64,000 nt of DNA. Source: Streptomyces sp. CCM_MD2014. GTDB lineage: Bacteria; Actinomycetota; Actinomycetes; Streptomycetales; Streptomycetaceae. This document shows positions 15,637 to 22,667 of the stretch, piece after piece. The stretch spans positions 5,084,001-5,148,000 of the forward strand of contig NZ_CP009754.1 in assembly GCF_000772045.1 (NCBI RefSeq). The letters run 5' to 3'. The stretch's first letter is position 1; every line of letters begins with the position of its first letter. The position numbers and the translations under genes are program-made. Below the pieces are notes generated by a model. The model ran no database searches. It worked only from the letters and a program-made list of their open reading frames with translations, and was not told the DNA's origin.

Positions 15637-16680
15637 TCAACCGGCCCTGGAAACCCGCCCGTACAGGTCCTCGTACGCCGGCCAGGACCCGCCCGGGCCG
15701 TCCACCGGCTCGGCGGCCCGGACGGCGCGCACGATCGCGCGGGTCACCACGTCGGCGCCCGCCGCCAGCACCTCGTTCAGCGCGAGCGGCTGTCCGGCCT
15801 CGAGCGGGCGCTCCCCGGTGGCCAGGGCGAACACCGTGTCGCCGTCGCTGAGCAGGTGCACCGGCCGTACGGCCCGCGCGATGCCGTCGTGCGCGGTGCC
15901 GGCCAGCTTCTGCGCCTGCGCCTTGGACAGGTCGGCGTCGGTGGCGACCACGGCGAGCGTGGTGTTCAGCGGGGGTGGAGCGTTCCTCGCCGCGACCCCG
16001 GCCAGGCGACGCCCCGCGGCCTCGTGCACGTCCGGTGCCGGGTACTCCACCCGCCCGCCCCGGAACAACTCCCCGTACAGCACCCCCGTCTCCGGGTCCG
16101 TCACCGACCCCGCCGCGTTGGCCACCACCAGCGCCGCCACCGTGATCCCCGAGTCGAGCAGGGTGCTCGCGGTGCCCACCCCGCCCTTCAGCGTGCCGAC
16201 CACGGCACCGGTGCCCGCCCCGACACACCCCTCGGCCACCCCGGCACCCGGCGTGCTCGCGTGGGCCGCCTCCGCGGCCGCGTAACCGGTGGCGGCGTCC
16301 GGCCGGACCCGGAAGTCGCCCCCGCGCCCCAGGTCGAAGACGCAGGCCGCGGGCACCACCGGCACCACATGAGCCGGGTCCGGACCGACCCGCACTCCGC
16401 GCCCCCGCTCCTCCAGCCAGGCCATCACCCCCGAGGCCGCGTCGAGCCCGTAGGCGCTGCCACCGGTCAGCACCACCGCATGCACCCTCTGCACCAGGTT
16501 GCGCGGATCGAGGGCGTCGGTCTCCTTGGTGCCGGGGCCGCCGCCGCGCACGTCCACACCGGCGACCGCCCCGCCCTCCGGCGCGAGCACCACCGTCGTC
16601 CCCGTCAGCCACCCGTTCCCGGTACGCGTCGCGTGCCCCACCCGAAGACCGGCGACGTCCGTCACTGCGTCAACTGTCAT
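15637..16680 (-). CDS. P1-family (DmpA-like) N-terminal nucleophile aminopeptidase
   Basis: This 347-residue P1/S58 family hydrolase belongs to a family that is made as a precursor and self-cleaves into two chains. The visible hallmarks are the N-terminal VTDVAGLRVGHAT, the glycine-rich VLTGGSAYGLDAASGVMAWLEE, and NTTLAVVATDADL around residue 250, where cleavage before the Thr/Ser generates the nucleophile. Family members are D- or beta-aminopeptidases and amidases. No signal peptide is visible. The start is ATG 16680 in a single-gene setting. Confidence 0.85.
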   Translation of the reverse strand: MTVDAVTDVAGLRVGHATRTGNGWLTGTTVVLAPEGGAVAGVDVRGGGPGTKETDALDPRNLVQRVHAVVLTGGSAYGLDAASGVMAWLEERGRGVRVGPDPAHVVPVVPAACVFDLGRGGDFRVRPDAATGYAAAEAAHASTPGAGVAEGCVGAGTGAVVGTLKGGVGTASTLLDSGITVAALVVANAAGSVTDPETGVLYGELFRGGRVEYPAPDVHEAAGRRLAGVAARNAPPPLNTTLAVVATDADLSKAQAQKLAGTAHDGIARAVRPVHLLSDGDTVFALATGERPLEAGQPLALNEVLAAGADVVTRAIVRAVRAAEPVDGPGGSWPAYEDLYGRVSRAG

Positions 16681-16731
16681 ACGGCCAGTCTCATCCAGCC
16701 GTCGGCCACGGAACCGCAGCCGTCGTCGGCG

Positions 16732-16757
16732 CGGTGCCGGACCGGTGGCCGGCACCG
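16732..16757 (-). terminator. Terminator after the LtrA-like gene
   Basis: A 9-bp stem (CGGTGCCGG / CCGGCACCG) with an 8-nt loop lies beyond the minus-strand stop codon at 16773. Confidence 0.6.
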
Positions 16758-16772
16758 CCGGGGAACCGGGGC

Positions 16773-18014
16773 TCAGGCGGCCGGTGCCGCCGTCCTCCGC
16801 TCCCGCCCGGTGCGCCGCGCGGTCAGCGTCACCCCGGCCGCCACGGCCAGCGTCAGCACGATCCCCGCCGCCAGTACCGCCTCGCCCCCCAGGAAGGTGC
16901 AGGCGAGCACCAGCAGCGCGGCCACCGGCAGCACGAGCTGCTCGGCGATGCCCACCTTGAAATACCGTGCGTGCAGCCCCCACACCGTGAGCAGGAAGAC
17001 CGCCGTCGGCAGGGTCACCGCGAGGGACGCGGCGAGCGTCGAGACATGCGCCTTGCCCACGGCGTGTTCCACCGCCACCTCCAGCCCCGCCCCGATCGCC
17101 GCCGCCGACGCGAACACCAGGTAGTGGCCGTAGCCCCAGAGGAAGGACTGTCTGTTGGACCGCAGGCGGCTGTGGACGGGGACCACGAAGTAGATCCACC
17201 AGGCCGCGAAGACGATCAGCAGTCCACCGGCCGCGATCGGGAGGACCTCGCCCAGCGCGTCGTTCTCCTCGATGCCCGACTTCACCGCGACCGTGGCCGC
17301 CGCGACGGTCTCGCCGAGCACGATGATCGTGAGCAGCCCGTACCGCTCGGAGATGTGGTGCGGATGCCAGGACGACGGATGCTTGCGCTCGGCGAACGCC
17401 GGCACGCACAGCTCCAGCACCACCATCACCAGGAACAACCAGCCCCGGCCGCCCTCCGGCACGATCAGCAGCCCCAGCCAGCCGATCTGGCAGAGCAGCA
17501 CGCCGGCCGCGTATCTCCGGGCCATGGTGCTCTCCGGCGGTGCCGCCGACCGGCCCGCCCTGAGCCACTGCGCCACCATGGCCATCCGCATGATCACGTA
17601 GCCGATGACGACGGCCGCCCAGTCGTGGTCCTCGAAGGCCCGGGAGACCCCGGCCGCCAGGACCAGCACACCGGCGATCTGGACGAGCGTGACCACCCGG
17701 TAGAGGACGTCGTCGTTGTCGTACGCCGAGGCGAACCAGGTGAAGTTCATCCACGCCCACCAGATGGCGAAGAAGACCATCGCGTAGTTGAGGACACCCT
17801 GGCCGGCGTGCCCCTCGGCGACGGAGTGCACCAGCTGTACGCCGGCCTGGGCGATGGCGACGACGAAGCACAGGTCGAAGAGGAGCTCGAGCGGCGTGGC
17901 GACGCGGTGCTCCTCGTGCCGGTGGCGTGCTCTCAGGCGGCGCACCGGAGGGTGATCGTCGGGGGGCGGTCCGGCGGGCGGGGTCGCGGAGGGGGAAGGG
18001 GGACTGGACATCAT
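16773..18014 (-). CDS. LtrA (low temperature requirement A) family membrane protein
   Basis: This is a 413-residue multi-pass membrane protein with about 10-12 predicted helices. It begins with a cytoplasmic tail of about 40 residues, then the family segment 'VATPLELLFDLCFVVAIAQAG', the tryptophan-rich 'FFAIWWAWMNFTWFASAYDNDD' and 'ERYGLLTIIVLGET', all characteristic of LtrA. The biochemical role is not known for the family. ATG 18014 has GGGAG upstream; ATG 18011 is equally possible. It diverges from the small gene at 18124. Confidence 0.88.
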   Translation of the reverse strand: MMSSPPSPSATPPAGPPPDDHPPVRRLRARHRHEEHRVATPLELLFDLCFVVAIAQAGVQLVHSVAEGHAGQGVLNYAMVFFAIWWAWMNFTWFASAYDNDDVLYRVVTLVQIAGVLVLAAGVSRAFEDHDWAAVVIGYVIMRMAMVAQWLRAGRSAAPPESTMARRYAAGVLLCQIGWLGLLIVPEGGRGWLFLVMVVLELCVPAFAERKHPSSWHPHHISERYGLLTIIVLGETVAAATVAVKSGIEENDALGEVLPIAAGGLLIVFAAWWIYFVVPVHSRLRSNRQSFLWGYGHYLVFASAAAIGAGLEVAVEHAVGKAHVSTLAASLAVTLPTAVFLLTVWGLHARYFKVGIAEQLVLPVAALLVLACTFLGGEAVLAAGIVLTLAVAAGVTLTARRTGRERRTAAPAA

Positions 18015-18123
18015 GGCTCCCAGCACAGCAGAGACGGCGTGGATGTGCTTGCGGACCGCCCGCCCGCCGGGGTGAACGGGGCGCGGGAGACGGCGTCCAC
18101 GGCGTGAGCCGTACCCTGGAGCC

Positions 18124-18300
18124 ATGAGTACCACCCCCGACCCCGAGCCCCGCGCGCCCAGGCCCGCGCTGGTCTTCGACGACCCGCTGGACCAGCAGAC
18201 CTCGGACGACACCGACCGCGGCTGGGGAGAGCGGCCCGAGGGCGACGGCGCGGCCGACCTGAAGCGCTTCCTCGACGAGAAGCCGCCCCACCACCTCTGA
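18124..18300 (+). CDS. Small conserved acidic protein (58 aa)
   Basis: ATG 18124 with GGAG upstream opens a 58-codon frame: an N-terminal proline-rich tail, then FDDPLDQQTSDDTDRGWGE and an end of RFLDEKPPHHL. The ordered, strongly acidic middle and the C-terminal PPHH signature look like a small protein I have seen repeatedly in actinomycetes, without known function. It converges on mscL and shares a terminator with it. Confidence 0.7.
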   Translation: MSTTPDPEPRAPRPALVFDDPLDQQTSDDTDRGWGERPEGDGAADLKRFLDEKPPHHL

Positions 18301-18303
18301 AGC

Positions 18304-18321
18304 CTCCCTCACCGGAGGGAG
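18304..18321. terminator. Hairpin between convergent genes
   Basis: CTCCCTC-ACCG-GAGGGAG is a 7-bp perfect stem directly after the stop of the 58-aa gene and before the mscL 3' end. Confidence 0.55.
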
Positions 18322-18359
18322 CCGGGTTCCGGGCGCCGGCCGGACCGCGTGGCCGCGGT

Positions 18360-18833
18360 CTAGGAGCGGTCCTGCCCCGAACCGCCGCGCTGGGCGAGCA
18401 GCGCGTCGCGGATTTCCTTGAGCACCTCCAGTTCGGAGACCTCGATGACCTCCTCGGTGCTCTCCTTCGCCTTGCGACGGGCCTCCTGCCGGGCCAGGTA
18501 CTTCGACATGGGCAGCACCATGAGGAAGTAGACGACGGCCGCGGTGATCAGGAACGTGAGGGTCGCGCCCAGCACGTGGCCCCACAGGATCCGCACGCCC
18601 GTCGCGCTGTCGCCGGTCCCGGTGCACGGGCCCTTCAGGCAGGAGCTGTAACCGTCCAGGCTCTGCGTGCCGAACGCCCCGACCAGGGGGTTGATGACCC
18701 CCTCCACCACCGAGTTGACGATCTTGGTGAAGGCGGCGCCGATGACGACCGCCACCGCCAGGTCGATGACGTTGCCGCGCATCAGGAAGGCCTTGAAGCC
18801 CTGCCAGACGCTCGGCTCCTTCTTGTCGCTCAC
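18360..18833 (-). CDS. mscL: Large-conductance mechanosensitive channel MscL
   Basis: This is a 157-residue homopentameric channel that opens under membrane tension during hypo-osmotic shock. Its N-terminus 'VWQGFKAFLMRGNVIDLAVAVVIGAAFTKIVNSVVEG' is the MscL signature with the gate in TM1; TM2 is 'LTFLITAAVVYFLMVLPMSKYLAR', followed by a charged C-terminal helix bundle. The periplasmic loop holds two cysteines (SSCLKGPCTG). The start is GTG 18833 with an AAGGAG site about 10 nt upstream, which gives the normal length for the family. Confidence 0.95.
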   Translation of the reverse strand: MSDKKEPSVWQGFKAFLMRGNVIDLAVAVVIGAAFTKIVNSVVEGVINPLVGAFGTQSLDGYSSCLKGPCTGTGDSATGVRILWGHVLGATLTFLITAAVVYFLMVLPMSKYLARQEARRKAKESTEEVIEVSELEVLKEIRDALLAQRGGSGQDRS

Positions 18834-18944
18834 GGTGGGAGCACTCCTTGCTTGAACAGGTGCAGGAACCAAACGTTCCGAAACCTACGGCAGCGTTGGC
18901 CCATCCTGTCCAATCCGTTCCCTCGATCGGGCGACTTGACGGGT

Positions 18945-19583
18945 TCAGCACAGGGTCACCGCCAGCCGTGCCGTGGTAGCGGCGCCGACCAGTCGGTGTG
19001 CGGTGGCGCGCGGCACCGAGACCACCACCAGCGCCCCGCCCGCCGAGGGATCCTCCACGGGCTCGGGCACCTTCGCCACCCGCACACCACGGGCGAGTAC
19101 GGAGGCGTCGCCGGCACCGCCGTCCCCGGTCGCGACGACGTCGACGCGGTCGCCCGGCCGCAGCAGCCGCACCGTGGCCGCGTCGGCGATCCGGACCGGC
19201 GCCGCCACGAGCCGGGTGCCCTGCCGCTGCTCGCCCGCCGGCTCGGCCACCGGATGCCCGCGTGCCCCCCGCGTTTCCTGCCCTCCGGTCCCGGGATGCG
19301 GGCCCGCGGCCACCAGCGCCGCCGCGGTGACGGCGAGCCCGACGGCGAGGGCGCGTCGCCGGTGGCGCACGAGCCGGTGCAGCCGCCCGCGTCCCCCGCG
19401 CACCCGCACCGGGGCGAAGTGCGGCACCTCACAGGTGGGCGGCGCGTCGGTGCCGGCCGGGAGCGGGGAGGGACACGAGTCGGCGAAGGGAGGCGGGAGA
19501 AGCGGGGGAGGCGAAGACGGCAGGGAAGGAGAGGACAGGGAAGGAGAGAGCGGGGAGGGAGAGGGCAGGGAGGGACGGAACAC
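18945..19583 (-). CDS. SAF-domain (CpaB/RcpC-like) membrane protein
   Basis: This protein of about 212 residues has a Pro/Ser-rich low-complexity N-terminus, one TM helix (ALAVGLAVTAAALVAAG) after a basic stretch, and an outside SAF/RcpC-type domain (RLVAAPVRIADAATVRLLRPGDRVDVVATG ... VARGVRVAKVP, split here by a glycine-rich insert). Family members assemble Flp/Tad pili, but no other tad gene is visible nearby. The start is uncertain: the frame is open far upstream through mtnP, so I chose GTG 19583, the first credible start after that gene. The low-complexity N-terminus may not be translated. Confidence 0.65.
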   Translation of the reverse strand: MFRPSLPSPSPLSPSLSSPSLPSSPPPLLPPPFADSCPSPLPAGTDAPPTCEVPHFAPVRVRGGRGRLHRLVRHRRRALAVGLAVTAAALVAAGPHPGTGGQETRGARGHPVAEPAGEQRQGTRLVAAPVRIADAATVRLLRPGDRVDVVATGDGGAGDASVLARGVRVAKVPEPVEDPSAGGALVVVSVPRATAHRLVGAATTARLAVTLC

Positions 19584-19735
19584 GGTGACCACCACCTGTG
19601 ACGAGGGACCGGCTTGCGCTCCCACGTTGAGGCTTTTCACCGAGTCCCGCCGACGCCCGTGGACCGCCGCCCGGTTGTGGACAACTCCCTCACCGGAACG
19701 GGTTGTTCCAGCGCTTCGGCCCCCGGCCGCACCCC

Positions 19736-20623
19736 CTACGGCAGCGCGATCCCCGGATCCATCCCGCCCAGCGCCGCCCCGCACGGGCAGTCCCGTTCCC
19801 CCGTAGCCGGCAGCGCGGCCACCGCGTCGAACAGGACGCCCCGCAGCCGGTCCACGTTGGCCGCGAAGACCCGCAGCACCTCCTCGTGCGAGACACCCTC
19901 GCCGCTCTCCGCGCCGGCGTCGAGGTCGGTCACCAGGGTCAGCGAGGTGTAGCAGAGCTCCAGTTCCCGGGCGAGTGCCGCCTCGGGGTGGCCGGTCATG
20001 CCCACCACCGACCAGCCCTGCGCCCGGTGCCACAGGGATTCCGCGCGGGTTCCGAAGCGCGGCCCCTCGACCACGACCAGGGTGCCGCCGTCCACCGGTT
20101 CCCAGTCCCGCCCCCGGGCCGCCTTCAGCGCGGCGGCCCGTCCGGTGGGGCAGTACGGGTCGGCCAGCGAGACGTGCACCACGTTGGGGACGGTCCCGTC
20201 GGGCGTCGGCTGCCCGTCGAAGTAGGTCGACGCTCGGGACCGCGTACGGTCGACGAACTGGTCCGGCACCAGCAGCGTGCCCGGCCCGTACTCGGGGCGC
20301 AGGCCGCCGACCGCGCACGGCCCGAAGACCTGGCGGGCGCCCACCGCGCGCAGCGCCCACAGGTTGGCGCGGTAGTTGATCCGGTGGGGCGGCAGATGGT
20401 GGCCGCGACCGTGCCGGGGGAGGAAGGCGACGCGCCGGCCGGCGACCTCGCCGAGGAAGAGTGAGTCGCTGGGCGGCCCGTACGGGGTGTCCACCCGGAC
20501 CTCGGTCACGTCGTCGAGGAACGAGTAGAACCCGGAGCCGCCGATCACGCCGATCTCGGCCCGCGCGTTCTCGGCCTGCCCGTTCGCGGTCCGCACGTTC
20601 TCGGCCTTCACCTTGTTCGCCAT
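19736..20623 (-). CDS. mtnP: S-methyl-5'-thioadenosine phosphorylase
   Basis: This 295-residue purine-nucleoside-phosphorylase-family enzyme splits methylthioadenosine with phosphate to adenine and methylthioribose 1-phosphate in methionine salvage. Visible motifs are the phosphate loop IGVIGGSGFYSFLDD, PRHGRGHHLPPHRINYRANLWALR, the active-site strip EGPRFGTRAES and GMTGHPEAALARELELCY. The first ~22 residues (ANKVKAENVRTANGQAENAR) are polar and not part of the fold. A methylthioinosine-preferring enzyme is the main alternative. ATG 20623. Confidence 0.88.
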   Translation of the reverse strand: MANKVKAENVRTANGQAENARAEIGVIGGSGFYSFLDDVTEVRVDTPYGPPSDSLFLGEVAGRRVAFLPRHGRGHHLPPHRINYRANLWALRAVGARQVFGPCAVGGLRPEYGPGTLLVPDQFVDRTRSRASTYFDGQPTPDGTVPNVVHVSLADPYCPTGRAAALKAARGRDWEPVDGGTLVVVEGPRFGTRAESLWHRAQGWSVVGMTGHPEAALARELELCYTSLTLVTDLDAGAESGEGVSHEEVLRVFAANVDRLRGVLFDAVAALPATGERDCPCGAALGGMDPGIALP

Positions 20624-20655
20624 GCCCGCACCCTAACCGCCGCGGGCAACGCCGA

Positions 20656-20685
20656 GGACCCCGTCGCCGGAGGACGACAGGGTCC
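20656..20685 (-). terminator. Terminator after the FmdB-type gene
   Basis: An 11-bp inverted repeat with one mismatch (GGACCCCGTCG / CGACAGGGTCC) and an 8-nt loop lies between the fmdB stop and the mtnP start on the minus strand. Confidence 0.55.
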
Positions 20686-20729
20686 CGTAAGAACCGGCCC
20701 CGCGCGGCGGGAAGCCGGAGGTGACGGAC

Positions 20730-21065
20730 CTAGGCGGCGGTGCTGCCCGCGGAGGAGCTGCTGCCCGAGCCCGACGACGAGCCGGAGCCCGAGGAGGACG
20801 AGGACGACGAGCCCGAGTCCGAGGAGGACGAAGAAGAGGCCGAGGACGACGCCTTCGACGACGAGGCGGGCGAGCTGCTCGACGAGCTGCCGCGGCTGTC
20901 GTTGCGGTAGAAGCCGGAGCCCTTGAAGACGATGCCGACGGCCGAGAACACCTTCTTCAGGCGTCCCTGGCAGTTCGGGCACTCGGTGAGGGCGTCGTCG
21001 GTGAACTTCTGCACCGCCTCGAGGCCCTCGCCGCACTCGGTGCACTGGTACTGGTACGTCGGCAC
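20730..21065 (-). CDS. FmdB/Ruc-type zinc-ribbon protein with disordered Ser-rich tail
   Basis: This is a 111-residue protein. The N-terminal zinc ribbon (Cys8, Cys11, Cys29, Cys32 as two CxxC pairs) and 'FSAVGIVFKGSGFYRNDSR' match the FmdB family. About 50 C-terminal residues are almost only Ser, Gly and Ala with some acidic positions, so disordered. The M. tuberculosis homologue Rv0991c (Ruc) is, from memory, a redox-regulated chaperone with exactly this layout: oxidation releases zinc and activates it. GTG 21065 has the strong site AGGAGGAAGACA. The upstream 67 bp contain a SigR-type promoter overlapping a CIRCE operator, consistent with a thiol-stress and heat-shock chaperone. Confidence 0.88.
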   Translation of the reverse strand: MPTYQYQCTECGEGLEAVQKFTDDALTECPNCQGRLKKVFSAVGIVFKGSGFYRNDSRGSSSSSSPASSSKASSSASSSSSSDSGSSSSSSSGSGSSSGSGSSSSAGSTAA

Positions 21066-21075
21066 TGTCTTCCTC

Positions 21076-21102
21076 CTGGCACTCTCACTCGATGAGTGCT
21101 AA
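21076..21102 (-). promoter_or_regulatory. CIRCE operator (HrcA site) upstream of the FmdB-type gene
   Basis: Read on the minus strand, TTAGCACTC-N9-GAGTGCCAG matches CIRCE (TTAGCACTC-N9-GAGTGCTAA) with a perfect left arm, the exact 9-nt spacer and 7 of 9 in the right arm. The right arm runs into the Shine-Dalgarno sequence, so HrcA binding would block transcription start at the gene. Confidence 0.8.
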
Positions 21103-21126
21103 CGACGGTCCATAGTGACGTATTCC
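21101..21126 (-). promoter_or_regulatory. SigR-type promoter of the FmdB-type gene
   Basis: On the minus strand GGAAT (complement of 21122-21126), 18 nt, then GTT (complement of 21101-21103) matches GGAAT-N18/19-GTT. The GTT is the first part of the CIRCE left arm (GTTAGCACTC), so the -10 element and the HrcA site physically overlap. Confidence 0.7.
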
Positions 21127-21132
21127 GAGGGA

Positions 21133-22416
21133 TCAGTCCACTGTGGCGGGCGCGCGGTGACCGACACCACGTGCGACCGTACGGCCGTGGGACCGCGTCG
21201 CCAGCCGCGAGCGCAGCGTCACCAGGACCGCCAGCGCGAGGACCGTACCGCCCATCGGCACCAGGAACCCGGCGCCGTCCCAAAAGCGGTCCTCAAGCTG
21301 CCCGGCGACGGTCACGGCCGCCGCCTGGCCCAGCGCGACGGCGCCGGTCAGCCAGGTGAAGGCCTCGGTGCGGGCGCCCGCCGGGACCAGCCCCTCGACC
21401 AGGGTGTACCCGGTGACGATGGCGGGCGCGATGCACATGCCGACCAGCAGGCCGAGGCCGGCCAGCACGAGCACCGAGTGCGCGGCCCACAGGCCGGACG
21501 CGGTCAGCGCGAGGGCGGTGTAGCCGACGAGGAGGCGCTGCTGCGGGGCCACCTTCCAGGCGATGGCGCCGCAGGCCAGACCGGAGATCATGTTGCCCGC
21601 GGCGAAGACGCCGTACAGGACGCCGTTCAGGCCCGGCTCGCCGATCGACTCCGTGAACGCGGCCAGCGAGACCTGCATGCCGCCGAAGACGGAACCGATG
21701 CCCAGGAAGACCACGACGAGGACCCGCACGCCGGGGACCCGCAGCGCGGAAACGTGCTCCACGCGTGCGTGCTCGCCGCCGGAACCGTCGGCGCCACCGG
21801 AGCCACCGACAACGGGCTGAGTGCTCTTCTGCGCGGCGAACAGCAGACCGCCCACCAGGGTGAGCGCGGCCTCCGTGACCAGGCCCGCGGCGGGGTCGAC
21901 GGACGTGCACAGGGCGGTCGCCAGCAGGGGGCCGAGGACGAAGGTCAGCTCGTCGGTGACGGACTCGAAGGCGGCCGCCGTGCTCATCAGGGGTGAGTCC
22001 TTGAGCTTCACGGCCCAGCGCGCCCGCACCATCGGCCCGACCTGCGGCACCGAGGCGCCGGTCGGCACGGCCGCCAGAAACAGCGCCCACAGGGGCGCGT
22101 CCGCCAGCGCGAGGAAGGTCAGGGTCAGCCCGGCCGCCGCGTGCACGAGCACGCCGGGCAGCAGGACGGTGCGCTGTCCGTAGCGGTCGGCGAGCCGTCC
22201 GCTGTAGGGCGCGAACAGGGCCATGGAGACGCCGGTGACGGCCGCGGCGGCGCCGGCGACGCCGTAGGAGCCGGTGGTGTGCTGCACCAGCAGCACGATG
22301 GAGAGGGTCAGCATCGCGAACGGCTGGCGTGCCGCGAAGCCGGGGAGCAGGAACGTCCAGGCGCCGCGGGTGCGCAGCAGCTGCCCGTATCCCGGGCGGG
22401 TGACCGTGGATGCCAC
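21133..22416 (-). CDS. MFS transporter (12-TM)
   Basis: This is a 427-residue membrane permease. A motif-A-like loop, PYSGRLADRYGQRTVLLPG, lies between TM2 and TM3. The long central cytoplasmic loop (residues about 200-225, SGGADGSGGEHARVEH) separates two six-helix halves. The overall pattern suggests an efflux or metabolite exporter of the YcaD/AraJ-like group, with no substrate clue. GTG 22416 has only a weak ribosome site. The gene ends just upstream of the fmdB promoter, on the same strand; I see no terminator between them, so some readthrough is possible. Confidence 0.8.
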   Translation of the reverse strand: MASTVTRPGYGQLLRTRGAWTFLLPGFAARQPFAMLTLSIVLLVQHTTGSYGVAGAAAAVTGVSMALFAPYSGRLADRYGQRTVLLPGVLVHAAAGLTLTFLALADAPLWALFLAAVPTGASVPQVGPMVRARWAVKLKDSPLMSTAAAFESVTDELTFVLGPLLATALCTSVDPAAGLVTEAALTLVGGLLFAAQKSTQPVVGGSGGADGSGGEHARVEHVSALRVPGVRVLVVVFLGIGSVFGGMQVSLAAFTESIGEPGLNGVLYGVFAAGNMISGLACGAIAWKVAPQQRLLVGYTALALTASGLWAAHSVLVLAGLGLLVGMCIAPAIVTGYTLVEGLVPAGARTEAFTWLTGAVALGQAAAVTVAGQLEDRFWDGAGFLVPMGGTVLALAVLVTLRSRLATRSHGRTVARGVGHRAPATVD

Positions 22417-22626
22417 GGCCCGTGCCTTTCTGCCGCCTGGTAGCGCGGTCCCGCCGCCTCGTGGTGGTCGTCGTGCGGGAGCGCCGAGAGCTGTCCACTC
22501 GCGCGGACTGCGGTAGATGCCGGAGCCCGCGTGGATGAGGGGGCGATCCGACCGCCATACGGTCGCGCCAGCTCTGCTTCAGGCAGAGGTGGTTCGATCA
22601 GGTGCGGCCTTCATCGTACAGGGGAC

Positions 22627-22663
22627 GGGAGGGGTGCGGCCTGTGAAAGGGGGCACCCCTCCC
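22627..22663 (-). terminator. Terminator after the cation/proton antiporter gene
   Basis: A perfect 11-bp stem (GGGAGGGGTGC / GCACCCCTCCC) with a 15-nt loop lies 5 bp past the minus-strand stop codon. Confidence 0.7.
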
Positions 22664-22667
22664 ATGC

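Noticed and set aside
15637..18951. 1104-codon minus frame joining the P1 peptidase, LtrA and mscL region
   Set aside because: Only its last third is the peptidase; the rest is out of frame with recognisable LtrA and MscL. The true start is ATG 16680.
19675..19684. DnaA-box-like TTGTGGACAA upstream of the SAF-domain gene
   Set aside because: A single perfect box can occur by chance; no cluster, AT-rich region or replication gene is near, so no origin is claimed.
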